5,448 nt of DNA from positions 1 to 5,448 of the forward strand of contig JAJYBT010000256.1 of assembly GCA_021778875.1 (NCBI GenBank), read 5' to 3'. Position 1 is the first letter of the stretch; each line of letters starts with the position of its first letter. Under the pieces are notes generated by a model, which did no database searches, was not told where the DNA came from, and was given only the letters and a program-made list of their open reading frames with translations. Below are positions 1-5,448 of the stretch, piece after piece. Source of the stretch: Acidobacteriota bacterium (GTDB lineage: Bacteria; Acidobacteriota; Terriglobia; Terriglobales; Acidobacteriaceae). The translations under genes were made by a program, and so were the position numbers.

Positions 1-1785
1 GATGCGATACCCGCGGCTCAGCGCGTTCATGTCAATCAGAAACACCTTGCCAATCGACAACGCCAGCAGCACCAGCGCCTGCCAGCGCAAAAACGCCCAC
101 CGCCGCCAGAACCCCGCGCCCAGCAGAACCGCGCCAAACAGCATAAAGAAGGCCGAGTAGGTGAACTGCGCGTAGACGCTGAAGTTGCGCAGCTGCGCCA
201 TATCACCGCGCCACTCCAGCACCCACCAGTAGCTGTGAATCTCCCAGCCGATGGCCACCAGCACCAGCAGGTTCACCAGCAGCGAAGACACCAGCATGAT
301 GCGACCCCAGGGCTGTCCATGCTCCGTGTGCTCTGCCACATGGGCCTTGTGCGCCAGCCAAGCCACAAACGCAAACACCGCAATGCCCACGCAGTAGGTG
401 GCAAAGCGCTGGTTAAAGAACGGCACCGCGGAGGCCTCCGGGTTGCCCGCCAGCAGCACCAGCAGCCCCAGCGCCAGGCACAGCAGAGCCAGCACCCGCA
501 GCAGCACAGAGCGCATGCGGCTTGCAACCGCCAGCAGCGCCGCGCCCTCTACCAGCCAGCCCGTCGTCGTCGGCAACCATCGCCCGTCCGCCTTCAGCGG
601 AATCGCAAGGGTAAGAAAGACCACCGCCGCCGCCAGGTGCAGCGCGCTCAGCAGCGCAGGACTGCCGTGCCACCGCCCGCGCGCGGGCAGCCACAGCAGC
701 AGCAGATAAAACGCCGCAAAGCCCGCCGCCAGCCACGGTTGCGCCCAGCCCGCGTCCACTGAGTCCAGCAGCGCATAGAACGCCAGAAATCCCAGCGCGG
801 CGTTGGCCAGCGGCAGCGGAACCATCACCAGCTGGTCCCAAACTCCGGGGTGCTCCTCGGCCGTCACATCCACGCGCACCAGCCGCGGCGCAAACGCAAA
901 CATCAGATAAAAGCCGCCCAGGAAGAACGCCGTGCGGCCGGCCTGCCCCGGCGTGTAATAGGCAAACCACCACCCCGACGCAAACAGCACCGTGCCCATA
1001 AACGCGCCCGCGAGCAGCCGCGACCACGGCCGCAGCGCCACCAGCACCAGCACTGTGGCGTCCAGCATCATCAGATAGCTGAAGAGCGTCACCTCGTGGT
1101 TCTGCCCGGTTGACACCAGCAGCGGCGTGCTCAGGCCGCCCACAATCGCATACAGCGCCAGCAGCTCCGACTCCTGCGCCCATGCCAGGTAGCCGTTGAA
1201 CGCCGTCACCGCAATCATGGCTCCAAATGCCACGCTCGCCGGTATCAATTGATAAAGCTGGAACGCCGCCCACAGCGACAGATAAAGGATGCCGCTGCCC
1301 ACCGCCTTCAGCGAGTAGGAAAAGGCCGCATAGCCATGCGCGCGAAAGCGCTCCGACCACGCCACCAGTGCCGCGCCCGCCACCAGCCCAATCCCCACCC
1401 GGCCCGCCGGCCCAATCCAGTGGTTGTCAATCGCCAGCTTTAAAAACCACGCCATGCCGATCAACACCGCCAGGATGCCGATGCGGTTGAACCACTGCGA
1501 CCCGATGCGCGCCTCCAGCGAGTGATCGTGCGCCGCCGTCTCCGGCTCCACGTGGCCAAAGCGCGGCGGCTCCACCACCGGCCCAGGCGCTGGCACGTTC
1601 TCCGGCTCCACGGATCGAACTGGCTCCGCCGGACGGGCCGGTGCGGGCTCGCGCTCCGGCGGCCTTCGCGCTTCTTCTCCGGGCAGCACCACGCCATGCT
1701 GCCGCATCACGGCCTCCAGCCGCAGCACGCGCGCGCGCAGCTCTGCCACCTGCTCTGCCAGGTTGCCGGAGTCTTCTGGGTCCAT
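1..1785 (-). CDS. DUF2339 family multi-pass membrane protein, C-terminus cut off by window edge
   Basis: Reading the minus strand from the ATG at 1785 gives 595 uninterrupted codons to base 1 with no stop, so the gene continues beyond the left edge. Residues about 7-31 (NLAEQVAELRARVLRLEAVM) look like a short coiled coil. Residues 32-80 form a Pro/Glu/Ala-rich linker. From residue 91 comes the family hallmark LEARIGSQWFNRIGILAVLI, followed by KLAIDNHWIGPAGRVGIGL. About 16 hydrophobic segments fill residues 102-585. The visible end (IGKVFLIDMNALSRGYRI) matches the usual near-C-terminal DUF2339 motif, so probably only a few dozen residues are missing. The protein should sit in the inner membrane with the coiled coil at one face. 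Molecular function is unknown for the family, and I do not assign one. The gene is transcribed away from the cox operon. The start is uncertain: the frame stays open upstream to a TGA at 2029-2031, and only a weak ribosome site (GTAGAG or GTGG) precedes the ATG. I chose 1785 because the coiled coil begins directly after it. Confidence 0.5.
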   Translation of the reverse strand, partial: MDPEDSGNLAEQVAELRARVLRLEAVMRQHGVVLPGEEARRPPEREPAPARPAEPVRSVEPENVPAPGPVVEPPRFGHVEPETAAHDHSLEARIGSQWFNRIGILAVLIGMAWFLKLAIDNHWIGPAGRVGIGLVAGAALVAWSERFRAHGYAAFSYSLKAVGSGILYLSLWAAFQLYQLIPASVAFGAMIAVTAFNGYLAWAQESELLALYAIVGGLSTPLLVSTGQNHEVTLFSYLMMLDATVLVLVALRPWSRLLAGAFMGTVLFASGWWFAYYTPGQAGRTAFFLGGFYLMFAFAPRLVRVDVTAEEHPGVWDQLVMVPLPLANAALGFLAFYALLDSVDAGWAQPWLAAGFAAFYLLLLWLPARGRWHGSPALLSALHLAAAVVFLTLAIPLKADGRWLPTTTGWLVEGAALLAVASRMRSVLLRVLALLCLALGLLVLLAGNPEASAVPFFNQRFATYCVGIAVFAFVAWLAHKAHVAEHTEHGQPWGRIMLVSSLLVNLLVLVAIGWEIHSYWWVLEWRGDMAQLRNFSVYAQFTYSAFFMLFGAVLLGAGFWRRWAFLRWQALVLLALSIGKVFLIDMNALSRGYRI

Positions 1786-1971
1786 GGCCCACCACTCTAC
1801 CGCAGCACGCTTCGCTTTGCCACCCAGGCGGTGCACCGTGGCCCACAGCCAGGCGCCGCCTGCGCCGCCGCACACTTCGCATTGCGGTACGCGCTCTGTC
1901 GCCTGCAGCACACAAATGCCTTGACAAAGCTGCGCATTGCCGTGTCCTCTGTGCACTTCTGCATCATGCCG

Positions 1972-1983
1972 TGTGAATTCACA
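1972..1983. promoter_or_regulatory. Perfect 12-bp palindrome, possible operator
   Basis: TGTGAATTCACA reads identically on both strands. The half-site TGTGA resembles that of CRP-family regulators, but those sites have a 6-base spacer and here the spacer is 2, so it is not a standard CRP or FNR site. It lies 187 bases upstream of the chosen DUF2339 start. A function as a binding site is inferred only from the symmetry and the intergenic position. Confidence 0.25.
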
Positions 1984-2087
1984 ACGAATTGAGCGCAGAA
2001 GGGAAGGCAAAATTGAGCAGACAGCGCCTCAGTTTCATTCGCTGAAAAATTGGACCCATTTGCTCTGCAAGTGCTAGCTAACCCGGT

Positions 2088-2115
2088 TGTATACTGGAGT
2101 TTCCCCCTTCCCCAA
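2088..2115. promoter_or_regulatory. Candidate promoter elements, possibly bidirectional
   Basis: TATACT at 2090-2095 on the plus strand matches five of six bases of the sigma-70 -10 consensus, but I see no good -35 box at the right distance upstream. On the minus strand the overlapping hexamer TATACA (2088-2093) is preceded by TTGGGG (2110-2115) with a 16-base spacer, giving a weak complete promoter that could serve the DUF2339 gene. If used for cox, the leader would be over 400 bases long. The evidence is base matching only, and sigma-factor preferences in this organism are unknown. Confidence 0.2.
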
Positions 2116-2126
2116 GGGCGTGAAAC
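2099..2126 (+). promoter_or_regulatory. Imperfect stem-loop in the intergenic region
   Basis: GTTTC (2099-2103) pairs with GAAAC (2122-2126), and CCCTT (2105-2109) pairs with AAGGG (2114-2118) around a CCCC loop. A one-base versus three-base internal bulge separates the two stems. No U-run follows, so it is not an intrinsic terminator. It begins a few bases after the TATACT hexamer and could form the 5' end of a transcript or act as a DNA-level site. Its role is unproven. Confidence 0.25.
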
Positions 2127-2404
2127 AGGACAACTCAACCGGAAATTCGGCAATCGTGCAGAGTTTCCCGCGATGCAAGACTGCAAGCAAGTGGCCATGG
2201 CAATACGCACGGCTCTCACCGGCTCCCGCAGGTCCAGGCGTTGAGCCAACACGGAGCGGGCGCGGGCAATCGGAAGTGACGAGATCGGCAAGGCTGGCCT
2301 TCGCTCTTCCGGCTGCATTACAAACCGATTCAATCATGCAAACAAAGAACTGGCCAAAGCTGGTTCGTTTTCGCCTGAGCAAAATCGCCGCTGCATCACA
2401 CTCG

Positions 2405-2416
2405 TCAGGCGCCTGA
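2405..2416. promoter_or_regulatory. Perfect 12-bp palindrome upstream of coxB, possible operator
   Basis: TCAGGCGCCTGA is a perfect inverted repeat with no loop, which suggests a dimeric protein site rather than an RNA hairpin. It lies 115 bases before the coxB start codon, a normal distance for an operator or activator site. I do not recognise the regulator, and 12-bp GC-rich palindromes do arise by chance. Confidence 0.25.
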
Positions 2417-2436
2417 TCTTTCACTCGCATTGCCGC

Positions 2437-2452
2437 TGGCAGCTCCAATGCA
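2437..2452 (+). promoter_or_regulatory. Weak sigma-54-like -24/-12 element upstream of coxB
   Basis: TGGCA at 2437-2441 and TGCA at 2449-2452 place GG and GC exactly ten bases apart, the spacing of RpoN promoters. The positions next to the -24 GG and the first T of the -12 box deviate from consensus. It would start transcription about 65-70 bases before coxB. In GC-rich DNA such matches are frequent by chance, so this is only a candidate. Confidence 0.15.
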
Positions 2453-2516
2453 CCTACCCATGATCGCTACACAACGCAGCACTGTGGCGGCAGTTTGTTG
2501 ACCCAAGCACCGTTCC

Positions 2517-2521
2517 GGAGG
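2517..2521 (+). promoter_or_regulatory. Ribosome binding site of coxB
   Basis: GGAGG lies 10 bases before the ATG at 2532 and is the strongest Shine-Dalgarno match in the window. It fixes the coxB start, which also places a complete signal peptide at the N-terminus. Confidence 0.8.
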
Positions 2522-2531
2522 AACCATTTCC

Positions 2532-3590
2532 ATGCAATCTCGCAGCAGGGCGGCTTCCCTCATCAGGCATGCATTCTGGGCCTTGCTCCTTGCCTTGTGG
2601 CCTTTCCATCTCTGCCTGGCAGCGGAACCCACGCAGCCAGTTGGTCCCACCAGCATCTTCGATCCCAACTCAACCCCGGCGTCGCAGGTATTCGGCCTCT
2701 CCATCTTTGTTCTGCTCATCACGGGCGGCATCTTTGTGGTGGTGGGCGGCCTCCTCACCTACGTCATCTTCCGTTATCGTGCTCGACACGCCGACGACGC
2801 CAGCGAGCCGCCGCAGATCTACGGCAGCACGCAGATTGAGTTGGCCTGGACCGTGATTCCCGTGCTCATCGTGGTGGTGCTCTTCCTCACCACGGCGCGC
2901 ATCATCTTTGCCGTGCAGGACGCGCCCAAGCCCAAGAACGCGCTCGACGTGACCGTGGTCGGCCACCAGTTCTGGTGGGAGTATCACTATCCCTCGCTCG
3001 GCATCGTCACGGCCAACGAGCTGCACATCCCCGCCGGGACGCCCGGCCATCCCGAGTCCACCTTCCTCAAGCTGCTCTCGGCCGACGTTGATCACAGTTT
3101 CTGGGTGCCCCAGCTCGGCGGCAAGACCGATCTGATCCCCAACCACGTCAACGTCATGTGGATGGACCCCACCCGCCCCGGCCTCTACCTGGGCCAGTGC
3201 GGCCAGTTCTGCGGCGTGGAGCACGCCAAGATGCTCATCCGCGTCTACGTGGACACGCCCGACCAGTTCCAGGCCTGGGTCAAGCAACAGCAGCAGCCCG
3301 GCGCGCAGGACCCCAGGGTAGCCGCCGGACGCCAGGTGTTTGAATCGCAGGCCTGCATGAACTGCCACCGCGTGGCGGGCACGCCCGCTGTCGGCCAGTA
3401 CGGCCCCGACCTCACCCACCTGATGAGCCGCGCCACGCTCGCCGCAGGCATCCTGCCCAACACGCCGGAGAACCTCCGCGCGTGGATCAAAAATCCGGAC
3501 GACTTCAAGCCGGGCTCGCTTATGCCCGCCATGCAGCTCTCGGATCAGCAGCTCGACGCGCTGGTCGCCTACCTCTCCACGCTTCACTAG
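2532..3590 (+). CDS. coxB: Cytochrome c oxidase subunit II with fused C-terminal cytochrome c (caa3 type)
   Basis: Subunit II accepts electrons and passes them through the binuclear CuA centre to heme a of subunit I. Residues 1-30 form a signal peptide (probable cleavage near LCLA/AEP; no lipobox). Two transmembrane helices lie at about 55-82 and 104-127. Glu103 in QIELAWTVIP aligns with the K-pathway entry Glu of subunit II. The cupredoxin domain (about 137-245) carries CuA ligands His188, Cys223, Cys227, His231 and Met234 (CGQFCGVEHAKM). A Gln-rich linker (251-262) leads to a class I cytochrome c domain with the heme motif CMNCH (275-279) and likely axial Met331 in LMPAM. At 352 residues the length fits the fused caa3 form. 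Oddities: Gln225 replaces the usual Glu of CxExC, and Phe147 in GHQFWWEY occupies the position of the canonical electron-entry Trp. It is the first gene of the cox operon here, 19 bases before coxA. Confidence 0.97.
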   Translation: MQSRSRAASLIRHAFWALLLALWPFHLCLAAEPTQPVGPTSIFDPNSTPASQVFGLSIFVLLITGGIFVVVGGLLTYVIFRYRARHADDASEPPQIYGSTQIELAWTVIPVLIVVVLFLTTARIIFAVQDAPKPKNALDVTVVGHQFWWEYHYPSLGIVTANELHIPAGTPGHPESTFLKLLSADVDHSFWVPQLGGKTDLIPNHVNVMWMDPTRPGLYLGQCGQFCGVEHAKMLIRVYVDTPDQFQAWVKQQQQPGAQDPRVAAGRQVFESQACMNCHRVAGTPAVGQYGPDLTHLMSRATLAAGILPNTPENLRAWIKNPDDFKPGSLMPAMQLSDQQLDALVAYLSTLH

Positions 3591-3609
3591 AAACGCGGGA
3601 TACACAACC

Positions 3610-5301
3610 ATGGCAGATCAAACACTACCGGTTCCGGGCACTCTCGACGTCACGCCGCATCAGCACGCCGAGGGTACCTTCCTTGAATGGCTGCACGACT
3701 GGGTGGTCACGGTGGACCACAAAAAGCTCGGCATCCTCTACATTCTTTATTCGCTGGTCTTCCTCGTGGTGGCGGGCGTTGAGGCGCTCTACATCCGCAT
3801 CCAGCTGGCCATTCCCAACAATCACTTCCTGGCGCCCGACGTCTACAACCGCGTCTTTACCATGCACGGCACCACCATGGTGTTCCTTGTCGGCATGCCC
3901 ATCCTCTTCGGCTTTGCCAACTACCTGGTGCCGCTGATGATCGGCGCGCGCGACATGGCATTCCCCCGCCTGAACGCCTTCAGCTTCTGGCTCACGTCGT
4001 TCGGCGGCCTCATGCTCTACTTCAGCTTCATCGGAGGCTTCGGGCTGTATGGCGCCGGCAATGCGCCGGACGTGGGCTGGTTCGCTTATGCGCCGCTCAC
4101 CGCCAAGGCCTTCTCGCCCGGCAACGGCGTGGACTACTGGGCGCTCTCGCTCATCGTCAGCGGCTTTGGCACCCTGGGCACCGCCATCAACATCATCGCC
4201 ACCGTGCTCAGCATGCGCTGCCGCGGCATGACGCTGATGCGCATGCCGCTCTTTGCCTGGCTCATGTTCGTGGTCAGCGGACTGACGCTGGTCACCATCA
4301 CGCCGCTCACCGCGGCCCAGGTCATGCTGCTCATTGACCGCTACCTGGGCGGCCACTTCTTTGACACGCAGGCCGGCGGCTCCGCCGTTGCCTGGATGCA
4401 CTTCTTCTGGATCTTCGGCCACCCCGAGGTCTACGTCCTGGTGCTGCCCGCCTTCGCCATCGCCAACGAGATCATTCCCGTCTTCTCGCGCAAGGCCATC
4501 TTCGGCTATCCGGCCATGGTGGCGGCCTCCGTGGGCATCGGCTTCGTCAGCCTGGGCGTGTGGGCTCACCACATGTTCACCGTCGGCATGACGTCGGTGG
4601 AGAACGCCTTCTTCGTGCTCTCCACCATGCTGGTCGGCATCCCCACCGGCATCAAGATCTTCAACTGGCTGGCGACCATGTGGGGCGGCAAAATCCGTTT
4701 TGCCACGCCCATGCTCTTCTGCACCGGCTTCCTCTTCCAGTTCCTCCTCGCCGGCCTCACCGGCATCATGCTGGCCGTGGGCCCGTGGAACTGGCAGTTG
4801 CACAACTCCTACTTCGTCATTGCGCACTTCCACTACGTGCTGGTGGGCGCCATCGTCTTCAACATCTTTGCGGCCATCTATTACTGGTATCCCAAGGCCA
4901 CCGGCCGCATGCTCAGTGAGAAGCTCGGCAAGTGGCACTTCTGGCTCTTCGTCATCGGTTTCCACATCACCTTTGACACCATGCACTTCCTGGGCATCCT
5001 CGGCATGCCGCGCTCGGTCTACACCTACGAGGCCGACCGCGGTTGGGGCACCCTCAACATGATCGTCTCGGCCGGCGCCTTTGTGCAGGCCGCGGCCACG
5101 CTCATCTTCGTCTACAACCTCGTCATCTCCTACTTCAAGGGCCAGGAGGCCGGCAACGACCCCTGGGATGCGTGGACCCTCGAATGGGCCACGCACTCCC
5201 CGCCGCCGGAGTACAACTTCTGCACCGACCCCGTTGTACGCAGCCGCAGACCTTTGTGGGATCTGAAGCATCCGGAAGATCCAGATTGGAAGTACGAATA
5301 A
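3610..5301 (+). CDS. coxA: Cytochrome c oxidase subunit I, A1-type heme-copper oxidase
   Basis: Catalytic subunit that reduces O2 to water and pumps protons across the inner membrane. The 563-residue protein has the twelve-helix pattern of the family. Visible ligands: His86 (TMHGTT) and His408 for heme a; His406 for heme a3 (AHFHY); His271, His320 and His321 for CuB. Tyr275 in HPEVY is the residue cross-linked to the CuB histidine. The D pathway is intact by alignment (Asn104, Asp115, Asn122, Glu273), as is the K pathway (Thr346, Lys349). HPEVY with Glu273 marks subfamily A1. The C-terminal tail PLWDLKHPEDPDW is, from memory, typical of caa3-type enzymes. Oddities: Asn399 replaces the Asp of the Mg/Mn site (LHNSYF instead of LHDTY), and Ser469 replaces the second Arg of the MPRR heme-propionate motif. 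The ATG at 3610 has only a weak ribosome site (GCGGGA, 9 bases upstream), so it may depend on translation of coxB. The stop overlaps the coxC start. Confidence 0.98.
   Translation: MADQTLPVPGTLDVTPHQHAEGTFLEWLHDWVVTVDHKKLGILYILYSLVFLVVAGVEALYIRIQLAIPNNHFLAPDVYNRVFTMHGTTMVFLVGMPILFGFANYLVPLMIGARDMAFPRLNAFSFWLTSFGGLMLYFSFIGGFGLYGAGNAPDVGWFAYAPLTAKAFSPGNGVDYWALSLIVSGFGTLGTAINIIATVLSMRCRGMTLMRMPLFAWLMFVVSGLTLVTITPLTAAQVMLLIDRYLGGHFFDTQAGGSAVAWMHFFWIFGHPEVYVLVLPAFAIANEIIPVFSRKAIFGYPAMVAASVGIGFVSLGVWAHHMFTVGMTSVENAFFVLSTMLVGIPTGIKIFNWLATMWGGKIRFATPMLFCTGFLFQFLLAGLTGIMLAVGPWNWQLHNSYFVIAHFHYVLVGAIVFNIFAAIYYWYPKATGRMLSEKLGKWHFWLFVIGFHITFDTMHFLGILGMPRSVYTYEADRGWGTLNMIVSAGAFVQAAATLIFVYNLVISYFKGQEAGNDPWDAWTLEWATHSPPPEYNFCTDPVVRSRRPLWDLKHPEDPDWKYE
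5288..5292 (+). promoter_or_regulatory. Ribosome binding site of coxC inside the coxA 3' end
   Basis: GGAAG lies 8 bases before the ATG at 5301, within the last codons of coxA. It supports that start codon and, with the one-base stop/start overlap, suggests translational coupling. Confidence 0.6.
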
Positions 5302-5448
5302 TGAGCACGATTCCTACGCTTGAAACCACCTTCGACCAGCCGTGGCGCCTGCCCTCGCGCGGGCGGGTGGCCATGCTCTCGCTCATCATCGGCGAGTCGG
5401 CCATCTTCACCATCTTCGTCGTCGCCTACATCTTCTATCGCGGCAAGA
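5301..5448 (+). CDS. coxC: Cytochrome c oxidase subunit III, N-terminal fragment cut by window edge
   Basis: The ATG shares its A with the TAA of coxA. The 49 complete codons visible begin MSTIPTLETTFDQPWRLPSR and then run into a first transmembrane helix at about residues 24-45 (MLSLIIGESAIFTIFVVAYI). The Glu32-Ser-Ala-Ile-Phe stretch matches the first helix of bacterial subunit III proteins, in which the shortened N-terminus precedes a helix bearing a conserved Glu. Subunit III binds subunit I and helps maintain proton uptake and turnover stability; it holds no redox metal. The position directly after coxA is the usual one. The remaining three quarters or more of the gene lies outside the window. 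Confidence 0.92.
   Translation, partial: MSTIPTLETTFDQPWRLPSRGRVAMLSLIIGESAIFTIFVVAYIFYRGK

Larger units (their letters stand above)
1786..2531. other. Divergent intergenic region between the DUF2339 gene and the cox operon
   Basis: This 746-base stretch separates two divergent genes. Its middle part (about 1960-2520) is less GC-rich than the flanking genes, and none of its open frames has a recognisable protein, a good ribosome site or sustained coding-type third positions. I therefore treat it as regulatory. It contains a perfect palindrome at 1972-1983, a repeated octamer AATTGAGC at 1987-1994 and 2011-2018, a TATACT hexamer at 2090-2095 next to an imperfect hairpin at 2099-2126, a second perfect palindrome at 2405-2416, and a GG-N10-GC element at 2437-2452. 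I found no tRNA, known riboswitch core or terminator. The part nearest the DUF2339 gene (1786-2028) is open in that gene's frame and could encode an N-terminal extension. Confidence 0.7.

Noticed and set aside
690..710. Short CAG repeat run near 694-705, and the CAACAGCAGCAG run in coxB near 3285
   Set aside because: Both are in-frame coding sequence (Leu codons of a membrane helix in one, a Gln linker in the other) and too short to call repeats.
413..1360. A 315-codon open frame on the minus strand within the DUF2339 gene, plus several plus-strand frames across 235-1490
   Set aside because: They are out of frame with the continuous 595-codon DUF2339 reading, which shows family motifs and membrane helices. 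The alternatives are Gly/Ala/Arg- or His/Gln/Arg-rich shadows.
1921..1926. TTGACA, a perfect sigma-70 -35 box on the plus strand
   Set aside because: No -10-like hexamer lies 16-18 bases downstream (GTCCTC region), and it points away from the nearest minus-strand gene.
2050..2448. Open frames of 64 to 124 codons in the intergenic region on both strands
   Set aside because: They overlap each other, lack ribosome sites and domains, and do not show coding-type base use. Chance frames are the simpler reading.
1786..2531. Search for a riboswitch, tRNA or terminator in the divergent region
   Set aside because: No conserved riboswitch core, cloverleaf or hairpin followed by a T-run could be recognised by eye.
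2670..3611. A 313-codon open frame on the minus strand opposite coxB
   Set aside because: Its composition is low in complexity and no domain is visible. It is antisense to a gene with full catalytic motifs.
3625..5271. A 548-codon open frame on the minus strand opposite coxA
   Set aside because: Its product is extremely rich in Glu, Asp, His, Arg and Gly with no recognisable domain. It is the mirror of GC-rich third positions in coxA, which is a certain gene.

Overview
The window looks like chromosomal DNA from a GC-rich heterotrophic bacterium with aerobic respiration. The cytochrome oxidase proteins and the DUF2339 protein resemble, from memory, those of Acidobacteriota (class Terriglobia). 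That placement is an inference; no phylogenetic marker is present.

Layout: (1) 1-1785, minus strand: a long multi-pass membrane protein of the DUF2339 family, open at the left edge, so its last residues lie outside the window. (2) 1786-2531: a divergent intergenic region of about 746 bases with visibly lower GC. It has no convincing gene but carries two perfect 12-bp palindromes, an imperfect hairpin next to a TATACT hexamer, and a weak sigma-54-like GG-N10-GC element. (3) 2532-5448, plus strand: the start of an aa3/caa3-type cytochrome c oxidase operon, coxB (subunit II with fused C-terminal cytochrome c), coxA (subunit I) and the first 49 codons of coxC (subunit III). coxB and coxA are 19 bases apart; coxA and coxC overlap by one base (TAATG).

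The three cox products form one inner-membrane complex. Electrons should enter through the heme c domain of CoxB, pass to its CuA centre, then to heme a and the heme a3-CuB site in CoxA, where O2 is reduced to water with proton pumping. Metal and heme ligands and the D- and K-pathway residues of an A1-type oxidase are all visible, so the enzyme should be active.

The window is mostly ordinary. The most notable signal is a set of co-occurring substitutions at the subunit I/II interface above the hemes. Both carboxylates of the classical Mg/Mn site are amides (Glu to Gln in CoxB, Asp to Asn in CoxA), the second heme-propionate arginine is Ser, and the canonical electron-entry Trp of subunit II is Phe. 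I see no mobile element, CRISPR array, tRNA, rRNA or evidently new multi-gene system.
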